Positions 34,901-41,464 of a DNA stretch of 64,000 nt are shown in pieces (positions within the stretch are counted from its first letter, which is position 1; every line of letters starts with the position of its first letter). The notes beneath the pieces are model-generated. The model had not been told where the DNA came from, ran no database searches, and saw only the letters and a list, made by a program, of their open reading frames with translations. The stretch lies in contig CAYSPG010000018.1 in the NCBI GenBank assembly GCA_964432885.1, positions 1-64,000 on the forward strand, in the 5' to 3' direction. Source of the stretch: CAYSPG01 sp964432885 (GTDB taxonomy: Bacteria; Bacteroidota; Bacteroidia; AKYH767-A; OLB10). Both the position numbers and the translations under genes were made by a program.

Positions 34901-35327
34901 CGAACCGGATGAAAACACGAATGTGGATGCTGTTGAATTTGATCATCATACATTAAAGGGTAAAACTATTTTGATGGCCGATGATGATATGCGAAACATT
35001 TATGCACTTACCACACTTATTGAAAGTGCCGGAGCCAATCTTATTTGTGCGTATGATGGAAAAGAAGCCATTGAAAAATTAGAAAACAATCCGAACATTG
35101 ATATTGTGCTTATGGATGTAATGATGCCTGTAATGAATGGGTATGAAGCCATAACAGAAATACGTAAGCAGGAAAGATACAAAGACTTGCCCGTGCTTGC
35201 CGTAACAGCTAAAGCACTTGAAGGAGAGCGTGAGCGTTGCCGCGAAGTGGGTGCATCCGATTACATATCAAAGCCGGTAAGCAATGATTTGCTGATTTCT
35301 AAAATAAAATTTTGGCTTTACCAGTAA
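31944..35327 (+). CDS. hybrid sensor histidine kinase, HAMP-GAF-HisKA-HATPase-REC-REC
   Basis: About 1127 residues from the Met at 31944; upstream GTG (31908) and ATG (31935) remain possible. Order: TM1 (VFIALVLITVINAVVSTYVI), periplasmic helical sensor, TM2 (LTAVVLGLGLLIINFVAAI), HAMP, GAF-like domain, coiled coil, HisKA with FLANMSHELRTPLNS (His584), HATPase (NLLSNAFKF, VTDTGIGIP, GGTGLGLTIS), then two receivers with phospho-acceptors near Asp918 (LLDLMLPDTDGW) and Asp1058 (LMDVMMPVMNGY). No DNA-binding output. Last gene of the YfiR-receptor-YfiR set; output partner not in the window. Confidence 0.93.
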   Translation: MSENKRIYKIDKKIYVVFIALVLITVINAVVSTYVINKSKEITIEIAEVTNPSQSQLFDLTQLATKSWMYITNWVYLPTNKIDKENLIRINQQDYPYIKSELLKLSLSWKDSKTIDSLKYLFDEYDKLIYYENQVMNKLVDFDDYQDPIKKFAAEEIVETQIIPRAQRISNVLTKITQIKKEEASAKQSEMIQSFIMLTAVVLGLGLLIINFVAAITFFLSKNIISPVMKIRQFIGQLSLGELPQLNIKIPSNAVGEMILALKLHVEGLKRTSVFANEIGKGNFNAQFNPLSENDVQGKALLEMRDKLKHAAESEATQKWISDGIERISVATRDFTVGMETLCDSLAKEVVTFVNAQQGAVFVVSKEKERAPAIFIKGSFGLNKELITATPFALKESLVGQAIYSNQPVFVTNHNSTLFAIDTGLYKTEVSNVYILPLFAGGEVIGAIQIASVQVLSESQIQYLNGILEPISASLHGVMSNALTRRLLDDSIKQADELAAQKQELRWANDELVSKSQQLESSQAELEVQQEELKEVNAQLEIKAHLLEERNLAIEEARQSLAFKAEQLEQSSKYKSAFLANMSHELRTPLNSILILAKLLADNKTANLTPKQVEHSRVIHKSGSDLLMLINDILDLSKIESGKLEFVFEKLKVRGIGEDMKMLFTEFANEKQIEFAVVKDENVFDDFTSDKMRLEQVIKNLLSNAFKFTDKNGKVTLSFSKVEAGVVYANENLRDSENVIAISVTDTGIGIPVEKQKIIFEAFQQADNSTSRKFGGTGLGLTISREIIHILGGEIALKSEPGKGSTFTIYLPQHNNTANKNRPQESLVVKEVTHETHAPAVLEKNTLSKKYQDNDFADDRDFITEHDKVVLIIEDDVEFLKVLIDYCHIYGYKAIATKQGESGLLFARQHKPYAILLDLMLPDTDGWVVLSKLKENPNLQNIPVHIITALDKKPSGLNHGAASYIKKPINKPQLESLFMNLESYTNEPDENTNVDAVEFDHHTLKGKTILMADDDMRNIYALTTLIESAGANLICAYDGKEAIEKLENNPNIDIVLMDVMMPVMNGYEAITEIRKQERYKDLPVLAVTAKALEGERERCREVGASDYISKPVSNDLLISKIKFWLYQ

Positions 35328-35335
35328 GCCGCGTA

Positions 35336-35533
35336 TCAGAAAAGATTTTTATTCTCTGATAAAAAAGCTTCTTTACGTTTTACTTTTTGAATGGCTTTGG
35401 TAATAAGCGCAACCTCTTTTTTTACTTCAGGGTGCAGTGCAGACATTAGCAATACATCGGCAATTTGTTTTTTGCTTGCTACACCAAGGCAGTAAGCCTC
35501 TAAAATTCCGGACGAAATAAAATTATTAGGCAT
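35336..35533 (-). CDS. small protein like the N-terminus of an anti-sigma factor
   Basis: 65 residues. The opening ISSGILEAYCLGVASKKQIA and SALHPEVKKEV resembles the N-terminal segment of Bacteroidota anti-sigma (RskA-type) proteins, which read ISSGILELY-LG-xxxEE-xEVE-MA-xHPE. The membrane segment and extracellular part are missing, so it is either a standalone mini-protein or the stub of a broken gene. No sigma factor is adjacent. Convergent with the kinase, 8 bp apart. Confidence 0.5.
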   Translation of the reverse strand: MPNNFISSGILEAYCLGVASKKQIADVLLMSALHPEVKKEVALITKAIQKVKRKEAFLSENKNLF

Positions 35534-35594
35534 TGGCAGGTGGTTTATTAATTACAATAATAGCAGCTTTATTTCATTAGGAACATGACGTTGT

Positions 35595-35612
35595 GTAACT
35601 AATGTTAGTTAC
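35595..35612. promoter_or_regulatory. perfect dyad upstream of the small anti-sigma-like gene
   Basis: GTAACTAA-TG-TTAGTTAC, 8-bp arms, about 60 nt upstream of the start at 35533 and 40 nt after the SDR stop. An operator or a weak terminator stem; no T-tract. Confidence 0.4.
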
Positions 35613-35652
35613 TTAATGCTATTTCCAAATTCAAATATCATCCTCATTAAAA

Positions 35653-36441
35653 TTACAAACATGCAGTACGTCCACCATCAACGGGCACATTTATTCCGTT
35701 AATGTATGATGCTGCTGGGGATGCTAAAAAAGCTACGGCATTGGCAATTTCTTCGGGCTCGGCAAAACGTGCCATGGGAATTTCGTGTGTCATTTCCTCT
35801 GTAATCTCGTCTTTGCTTTTGCCCGTTTTTTTTGTTTTATCGTCAATAATTTGTTGCAGGCGTATGGTGTTGGTGGCTCCGGGTAAAACATTGTTTACTG
35901 TAATGCCAAAGTGGGCAACTTCAAGCGAAAGTGTTTTGCTCCAGTTACCAACGGCAGCGCGTATGGTGTTTGAAACACCAAGCCCCTTTATGGGTTGCTT
36001 TACCGATGTAGAAATGATATTAATAATGCGTCCATACTTTTCTGTTTTCATACCCTCAATACAGCTTGTTGCCAGTATATGATTGCAAATCAGGTGAGCG
36101 TTAAATGCTTTTAAAAAGTCTTCTTCTTTGGCAGCCGAAATGTTTCCGGCAGGCGGGCCTCCGGTGTTGTTTACCAAAATGTGAATTGCCCCGTTTTCTG
36201 AAATATGTTTTTGTACGGCTTGCTTTACCTCATCCGGTTTTGAAAAATCGGCAATAATAAAATCATGTTTTTGTTTTCCGTCATTATAAAGTTCGGCAGC
36301 CACTTTTTGTAATTCGTTTTTATTGCGGGCAAGAAGTGTTACACTGGCGCCCAGTAAAGCAAACTCTACAGCTACTGCTTTGCCAATTCCCTGTGTGCTT
36401 CCGCAAACAAGGGCTTTTTTGTTTTTTAAATTTAAATTCAT
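35653..36441 (-). CDS. SDR-family oxidoreductase with atypical active site
   Basis: 262 residues. NAD(P)-binding GSTQGIGKAV near residue 13, NNTGGPPAG and the C-terminal GINVPVDGG mark a classical SDR of the FabG-like group. The catalytic Tyr-x-x-x-Lys is replaced: the region reads GLGVSNTIRAAVGNWSK, placing Ser and Arg at those positions, with the upstream Ser (IISTS) kept. A known SDR branch has this LSNxxR pattern, so it is probably not a broken gene, but its chemistry is unclear. Its ATG lies 5 nt after a -7 box, suggesting a leaderless message. Confidence 0.88.
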   Translation of the reverse strand: MNLNLKNKKALVCGSTQGIGKAVAVEFALLGASVTLLARNKNELQKVAAELYNDGKQKHDFIIADFSKPDEVKQAVQKHISENGAIHILVNNTGGPPAGNISAAKEEDFLKAFNAHLICNHILATSCIEGMKTEKYGRIINIISTSVKQPIKGLGVSNTIRAAVGNWSKTLSLEVAHFGITVNNVLPGATNTIRLQQIIDDKTKKTGKSKDEITEEMTHEIPMARFAEPEEIANAVAFLASPAASYINGINVPVDGGRTACL

Positions 36442-36446
36442 GCCGC

Positions 36447-36479
36447 CAAAAGTAATTTGAATTTATTAATCACTTTCAA
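36447..36479 (-). promoter_or_regulatory. promoter of the SDR gene
   Basis: TACTTTTG at 36454-36447 with TTG at 36479-36477, spacing 22. It overlaps the divergent promoter of the 36504 gene. The start codon at 36441 is only 5 nt beyond the box. Confidence 0.5.
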
Positions 36480-36487
36480 TACATTTG
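36456..36487 (+). promoter_or_regulatory. promoter of the 36504 gene
   Basis: TTTG (36456-36459), 20-nt spacer, TACATTTG (36480-36487); an exact match to the Bacteroidota -33/-7 pattern, 16 nt before the ATG. Confidence 0.65.
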
Positions 36488-36503
36488 GTACAAAATATTT
36501 TTA

Positions 36504-36791
36504 ATGGAAGAATTAATAAATAAGGTTTCGAGTGCTGCCGGGATAGACAGGGAGCAATCGAAAAAAGCGATTGAGGTGGTGGCGGCATCGCTTAAAGAAA
36601 AATTGCCTCACCTTATGCACGAGCAAATTGACACGCTTATTAACGGAGGAACACTTACCGATTCAATCAAAAACAAATTTGATGATTTGGGAAAAGACCT
36701 GGGCGATGCGGCTAAAGATTTTGGAAAGCGCGCAGGCGATTTTGCTACCGAAGTAGGAACTAAAATAGGAGAAATGTTTACCAAAAAATAA
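36504..36791 (+). CDS. small helical hypothetical protein, 95 aa
   Basis: No family recognised with certainty. Residues 1-45 (LINKVSSAAGIDREQSKKAI to KEKLPHLM) recall small DUF937/DUF2267-like helical domains with an alternation of SAAGI and AVEVVA-type helices; residues 50-95 are a repetitive amphipathic stretch rich in Asp, Lys and Gly (DDLGKDLGDAAKDFGKRAGD). Soluble, no signal. It has the best promoter in the window and ends 1 bp before the 3-hydroxyanthranilate dioxygenase gene, so the two are co-transcribed. Confidence 0.7.
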   Translation: MEELINKVSSAAGIDREQSKKAIEVVAASLKEKLPHLMHEQIDTLINGGTLTDSIKNKFDDLGKDLGDAAKDFGKRAGDFATEVGTKIGEMFTKK

Positions 36792-36792
36792 T

Positions 36793-37320
36793 ATGGCAAT
36801 ACAACGAGCATTTAATTTAAAAAAATGGATTGACGAAAACCGTCATCTGTTAAAGCCACCAGTAGGAAATCAGCAGGTGTATAAAGGCAATGACGACTTT
36901 ATTGTAATGGTGGTAGGTGGCCCCAACTCGCGCAAAGATTATCATTACAACGAGGGCGAAGAATTTTATTACCAGGTGGAAGGCGACATGGTTTTAAAAA
37001 TAATTGAAGATGGTAAGCCAGTAGATATTTCTATAAGGGAAGGCGATATTTTTTTGCTTCCTCCCAAAACACCGCACTCGCCACAGCGGCCGGCAGGCAC
37101 CGTAGGCCTGGTGGTGGAGCTTTACCGTAACGAAAAAGAAATGGATGGCTGTTTTTGGTTTTGCGAAAAATGCGGCAATGAATTGCACAAGGAATATTTT
37201 CCGTTAACCAACATAGTTACCGAGCTGCCCCGCATTTTTGACAAGTATTACTCAAACAAAGAATTGTGCACCTGCAAAAAGTGCGGAACTGTGATGCAGC
37301 CACCACCTAAGTTGGTATAA
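36793..37320 (+). CDS. nbaC: 3-hydroxyanthranilate 3,4-dioxygenase
   Basis: Opens the ring of 3-hydroxyanthranilate to give the quinolinate precursor in the kynurenine route to NAD. 175 residues, normal for bacterial members. The cupin holds the Fe ligands His51, Glu57 and His95 (DYHYNEGEEFYY, PPKTPHSPQRP). The C-terminal rubredoxin-like site has Cys124-x2-Cys127 and Cys161-x2-Cys164. No other kynurenine gene is in the window. Co-transcribed with the 95-aa gene. Confidence 0.95.
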   Translation: MAIQRAFNLKKWIDENRHLLKPPVGNQQVYKGNDDFIVMVVGGPNSRKDYHYNEGEEFYYQVEGDMVLKIIEDGKPVDISIREGDIFLLPPKTPHSPQRPAGTVGLVVELYRNEKEMDGCFWFCEKCGNELHKEYFPLTNIVTELPRIFDKYYSNKELCTCKKCGTVMQPPPKLV

Positions 37321-37390
37321 TTGTTTTTTCGCAGTTAGTTATTTTTAGAATACATGCAGTTGCACAGCATTGCAACTATAACATACTTTT

Positions 37391-38929
37391 ATGGCCATGC
37401 AAAAATTTTTTTTAGTAGCAATTGTGTTTTTTGTTTTTACGGGTGCATTAACCTCGCAGCCTGTGGTGTGCGCCCACACGCAAAGTTTTTATTACGAAAC
37501 AGGCAATGCGGTGGCAGTTACAAGCGATGGGGGATACATTATTGCAGGGCTTACTGCCGAGTATGGCTCATCGCCACAGGGCGAAGCATATCTTTTAAAA
37601 TTTGACAGCCTTAATAACATTGAGTGGGGAAAAACCATTGGCAACACGTTTCAGGCATCGTTTAATGATGTAATACAAACATACGATGGCGGGTATGCTG
37701 CCACCGGCTATTACGAATCGCAAACCGGCATACCCCATATATTGATAGTTAAAACCGATTCGGCCGGTACGCTGCAATGGCATAAAACTGTTGGCTCGGC
37801 AGCCAATGATAATGGATATGTGATAAGGCAAATGCCCGACAGCAGCCTTATTGTGGCGGGGCATACATTTACCAACTGCATGTGGACTTTTAAAATTTCG
37901 CAGGCAGGTGTCGTGGACTGGACGCGTAAGTTTATTGGCGGCAGCAGCAAGTTAGGGCTTGGTGCTGTAATAACGCCTGACAGCAACATTGTGGTGTGTG
38001 GTTACAGCAGTGGCATCAATTCAATTGCCGACCCCAATGCGCTTATCGTTAAATACAATACGCAAGGTACGCTGCTGTGGTCAGGCGCCTGGGGCAACAG
38101 CAGGGCCGAGCTTTTTCATACCATCGAAAACAGCCACACCTCGGGCTATATGCTGGGCGGATTTATTGCTGATACACTGCTATCGGCAGGTAACATGATG
38201 CTGCTTGCTAAAATGGATACTGCCGGCAACATGGTATGGGCAAAAGGCATAGGGGGTGAGTATGACGACAGGATAAAAACAATTATTAAAACATCGGATG
38301 GCAACTATTGCGCAGCGGCTTTTACAATTACCGATACGGTGGGCATTGATACGTACAACGACATTTTATTTAAATTTGATGAAGCAGGAACTATTTTGTG
38401 GATGAAAAAAAGTGCCGACTTTACCGGAGATATTTGCAATAACATGAAAGAAACCGCTTCAAAAAATTTAATCCTTACCGGAAATTATTTTGCCGATGTA
38501 TCGGTCGTGGTGGCCGACAGTGCTGGCAGCTCATGCTGCTATTCGGATTATACGTTGCCCCAGTTACCGGTTTTGTTAAATCAAATTTTGTTTGGCATTA
38601 CCGATACGGTTTATAATACCTATACCATTGGGTTTGCGCAGGCATCGGGCGGAAGCTTATTTACAGATTGCATACCGGTGAGTGCCGATGAAACTGCTTT
38701 GATAAATACCATTTCTGTTTTTCCCAACCCGGCACAGGATAAGTTAACCATTACAGGTTACACACTAAACAGCGGAGTTACCATATTAAAAGTTGTGGAT
38801 ATAATGGGGAAAGAAATTTTTGTGATGCCAACAAGCACCACCTCCAGTACGCTATCAACAAAACAGCTAAAACCAGGTATTTACTTTATTGAGGCCGGGT
38901 TGGTACGCATCAAGTTTATAAAACAATAG
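37391..38929 (+). CDS. T9SS protein with propeller-like repeats
   Basis: 512 residues; start at 37391 or at the second Met (37397), both giving a signal peptide (MQKFFLVAIVFFVFTGAL). The body has repeats of the form SDGGYIIAG, then YLLKFDSLNNIEWGKTIGN, each with a terminal Trp strand, as in delta-60/SBBP-like propellers. The C-terminal 75 residues are a T9SS sorting domain (VFPNPAQDKLTI, VDIMGKEIF, LKPGIYFIEA). Secreted or surface-bound; no function assigned. The next gene starts 4 bp after its stop. Confidence 0.85.
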   Translation: MAMQKFFLVAIVFFVFTGALTSQPVVCAHTQSFYYETGNAVAVTSDGGYIIAGLTAEYGSSPQGEAYLLKFDSLNNIEWGKTIGNTFQASFNDVIQTYDGGYAATGYYESQTGIPHILIVKTDSAGTLQWHKTVGSAANDNGYVIRQMPDSSLIVAGHTFTNCMWTFKISQAGVVDWTRKFIGGSSKLGLGAVITPDSNIVVCGYSSGINSIADPNALIVKYNTQGTLLWSGAWGNSRAELFHTIENSHTSGYMLGGFIADTLLSAGNMMLLAKMDTAGNMVWAKGIGGEYDDRIKTIIKTSDGNYCAAAFTITDTVGIDTYNDILFKFDEAGTILWMKKSADFTGDICNNMKETASKNLILTGNYFADVSVVVADSAGSSCCYSDYTLPQLPVLLNQILFGITDTVYNTYTIGFAQASGGSLFTDCIPVSADETALINTISVFPNPAQDKLTITGYTLNSGVTILKVVDIMGKEIFVMPTSTTSSTLSTKQLKPGIYFIEAGLVRIKFIKQ

Positions 38930-38933
38930 GGAT

Positions 38934-39380
38934 ATGTTTATTGTAGAAGAAAAAGAGCGGGAACTGCGCACCAAAAAAATTTCGGTTGCACTTATTGTTT
39001 TGGCAACTTTGTTTTCGCAGGTGGTGTTGTTTAAGTTTGATTTTACCAATGATGTAGAATATGATGGTGTTTGGCTACATCATTTTTTGCCGTTGCTGCA
39101 TATTGGAGATAAATTTAACCAGGTTATTGTTACAACTGCCGGTGTGGGGTATGTGCTGTTTTTAATTTTCTTTATTATGCATTATAAAAAAGCAAAACAA
39201 AACCACTCACGCTTTATTACGGTGGGCATTGTTGTTTGTACTTATGTATTGCTGCACGAGTTTTTTATTTATGCAAAAGCCTGGTTTCAAAATTTTACAC
39301 CCTATCCAATTTTTACAGGCATACCGTTACTGATTATCTCCATCGAAGTTTTTAATGCGGTGTATAGCAATAAGGAATAA
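38934..39380 (+). CDS. hypothetical membrane protein, 148 aa
   Basis: Not recognised. Three to four hydrophobic segments: ISVALIVLATLFSQVVLF, ITTAG-type TVTTAGVGYVLFLIFFIM region, ITVGIVVCTYVLLHEFFIY, and FTGIPLLIISIEVFNAV, with a charged N-terminus (EEKERELRTKK) probably cytoplasmic. It follows the T9SS propeller gene by 4 bp and is likely translated from the same message. Confidence 0.6.
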   Translation: MFIVEEKERELRTKKISVALIVLATLFSQVVLFKFDFTNDVEYDGVWLHHFLPLLHIGDKFNQVIVTTAGVGYVLFLIFFIMHYKKAKQNHSRFITVGIVVCTYVLLHEFFIYAKAWFQNFTPYPIFTGIPLLIISIEVFNAVYSNKE

Positions 39381-39461
39381 TATCAATTTATGTTGTTTGG
39401 ATACGTCTAAGTTGAGATATTAGAGAAGAACATCCCTTATAAATTATATTAGAATTATCCC

Positions 39462-39469
39462 TACTTTTG
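39462..39469 (+). promoter_or_regulatory. -7 box for accB
   Basis: TACTTTTG, exact TAnnTTTG, 21 nt before the accB ATG at 39491. It supports that start over the frame opening at 39467. No TTG at -33. Confidence 0.5.
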
Positions 39470-39490
39470 AGGTCACCTAAGATCTGTCGT

Positions 39491-39970
39491 ATGAACAAAA
39501 AAGAAATAGAAGAACTAATAAAATTTGTTGCCAAAAGCGGTGTTAGCGCTGTTTTTATCGAGCAAAAAGATTTTAAAATCACCATTAAAAACCCGGTTAG
39601 CGGCCAGCAAGTGGTACATGTTGCTGCCCCTGCACCGGTGATTCAGCAGGCCCCTGCCACCCCTGCCTCTGCACCGGCTGCCCCAAGGGCCGAAGCGCCC
39701 AAGGCCGAGCCCACTGCCGATTCGGGTAATTATCACACCATCAAGTCGCCAATGATTGGCACTTTTTACCGCACCCCTTCCCCCGACAAGCCCAACTTTG
39801 TAAATGTGGGCGATGAGATAAAAGAAGGACAGGTTATCTGCATCATTGAGGCAATGAAACTATTTAACGAAATAGAATCGGACATAAAAGGCCGCATTGT
39901 AAAAGTGCTTGTTGAACACAACACACCTGTTGAGTACGACACCCCGCTTTTTTTAGTTGAACCTGCATAA
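39491..39970 (+). CDS. accB: biotin carboxyl carrier protein of acetyl-CoA carboxylase
   Basis: 159 residues. Carries biotin between the carboxylase and transferase steps of malonyl-CoA synthesis. The N-terminal helix (NKKEIEELIKFVAKSG), an Ala/Pro-rich swinging linker (residues about 45-80) and the biotinyl domain with the lysine in IEAMKLFNEIE are all present. The start at 39491 follows a -7 box; the upstream frame lies over the promoter. accC follows after 78 bp. accA and accD are not in the window. Confidence 0.96.
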   Translation: MNKKEIEELIKFVAKSGVSAVFIEQKDFKITIKNPVSGQQVVHVAAPAPVIQQAPATPASAPAAPRAEAPKAEPTADSGNYHTIKSPMIGTFYRTPSPDKPNFVNVGDEIKEGQVICIIEAMKLFNEIESDIKGRIVKVLVEHNTPVEYDTPLFLVEPA

Positions 39971-39981
39971 AACTGTTTCCT

Positions 39982-40040
39982 GTTTGAGGATTAAAATTTG
40001 AGGTTGATTAACTTCAAGCTTCAAACCTCAAACCTCAAAC
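39982..40040. repeat. TTTGAGG/CCTCAAA inverted repeat between accB and accC
   Basis: TTTGAGG units (39982 on) face a CAAACCTCAAACCTCAAAC arm (40022-40040). Related to the copy at 2580-2637. Confidence 0.65.
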
Positions 40041-40048
40041 CAAAGAAT

Positions 40049-41386
40049 ATGTTCAAAAAAATCTTGATAGCCAACCGGGGCGAAATAGCATTGCGAATCA
40101 TTCGCACCTGCAAAGAAATGGGCATTAACACCGTAGCCGTTTACAGTACTGCTGACCGCGACAGCCTGCACGTTCGTTTTGCCGATGAGGCCGTTTGCAT
40201 TGGCCCCCCGCCAAGCAAAGATTCATACTTAAATATAGCAAATATCATTGCTGCTGCCGAAATAACCAACTCTGACGCTATCCATCCTGGCTATGGTTTT
40301 TTATCCGAAAACTCAAAGTTTAGCGGTATATGTGCCGACCATAACATAAAATTTATTGGCGCTACTCCTGACCAGATTGATGGCATGGGAGATAAAAGCA
40401 ATGCCAAAGACACCATGAAAAAAGCAGGTGTACCTACTATACCCGGCAGCGAAGGATTGCTTACCGATGTGGAAGAGGGTCTGGCTGTTGCCGAAAAAAT
40501 AAAATACCCCGTAATATTAAAAGCCACTGCCGGTGGTGGAGGCCGCGGCATGCGGATCGTATGGAAGCCCGAAGAGTTTGAGCCCGCCTGGAACAGCGCC
40601 CGCCAGGAAGCCGGTGCTGCCTTTGGTAACGATGGCATGTACCTTGAAAAATACATTGAGGAGCCACGCCATATCGAAATTCAAATAGCAGGCGACCAAT
40701 ACGGCAAAGCATGTCACCTTAGCGAGCGCGACTGCAGCATACAACGCAGGCATCAAAAACTGGTGGAAGAAACCCCTTCGCCATTTATGACCAAAGAACT
40801 TCGCGACCTCATGGGCGAAGCTGCCATCAAAGCTGCGCTTGCTGTAAAATATGAAGGGGTGGGCACTGTAGAGTTTTTGGTTGACAAGCACCGCAACTTT
40901 TATTTTATGGAAATGAACACACGCATACAGGTGGAGCATCCCATAACTGAAGAAGTTATCAATTACGATTTGATTAAAGAACAAATAAAAATTGCATCTG
41001 GCGACCCCATAACCGGCAAAAATTATTTTCCTACCATGCATGCCATCGAGTGCCGCATCAATGCCGAAGACCCATATAACAATTTTCGTCCCTCCCCCGG
41101 AAAAATTACCAACCTGCACGTGCCCGGTGGTCACGGTGTACGTGTTGATTCGCATGTATATGCTGGCTACACCATCCCGGCAAACTATGACAGCATGATT
41201 TCAAAACTTATTACTATAGCTCAAACACGAGAAGAAGCCATTAACACCATGGAGCGCGCACTTAGCGAATACGTTATTGAAGGAGTAAAAACCACCATAC
41301 CCTTTCACGTTCAGTTAATGAAAAACGAAGATTTCCGCAAAGGAAATTATACCACCAAGTTTATGGAGTCGTTTAAGCTGGTGTAA
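40049..41386 (+). CDS. accC: biotin carboxylase subunit of acetyl-CoA carboxylase
   Basis: 445 residues, the usual length. ATP-grasp enzyme carboxylating the biotin of AccB. FKKILIANRGEIALRIIRT, HPGYGFLSEN, KATAGGGGRGMRIV (ATP glycine loop), ERDCSIQRRHQK, EMNTRIQVEHPITE and ECRINAEDP are all present. The Met at 40049 is chosen; the frame upstream to 39998 runs through the inverted repeat (39982-40040) and would add non-homologous residues. Probably one operon with accB. Confidence 0.97.
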   Translation: MFKKILIANRGEIALRIIRTCKEMGINTVAVYSTADRDSLHVRFADEAVCIGPPPSKDSYLNIANIIAAAEITNSDAIHPGYGFLSENSKFSGICADHNIKFIGATPDQIDGMGDKSNAKDTMKKAGVPTIPGSEGLLTDVEEGLAVAEKIKYPVILKATAGGGGRGMRIVWKPEEFEPAWNSARQEAGAAFGNDGMYLEKYIEEPRHIEIQIAGDQYGKACHLSERDCSIQRRHQKLVEETPSPFMTKELRDLMGEAAIKAALAVKYEGVGTVEFLVDKHRNFYFMEMNTRIQVEHPITEEVINYDLIKEQIKIASGDPITGKNYFPTMHAIECRINAEDPYNNFRPSPGKITNLHVPGGHGVRVDSHVYAGYTIPANYDSMISKLITIAQTREEAINTMERALSEYVIEGVKTTIPFHVQLMKNEDFRKGNYTTKFMESFKLV

Positions 41387-41442
41387 CTCCCTCTCCTTTT
41401 TTATACCTGCATTAGCGGCTCTGTGGCATAATAGGTGTTTTT

Positions 41443-41450
41443 TACATTTG
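41443..41450 (+). promoter_or_regulatory. -7 box for uvrA
   Basis: TACATTTG, exact TAnnTTTG, 14 nt before the uvrA ATG at 41465, so the leader would be very short. No TTG at -33. Confidence 0.5.
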
Positions 41451-41464
41451 CAGGTTACATATAT

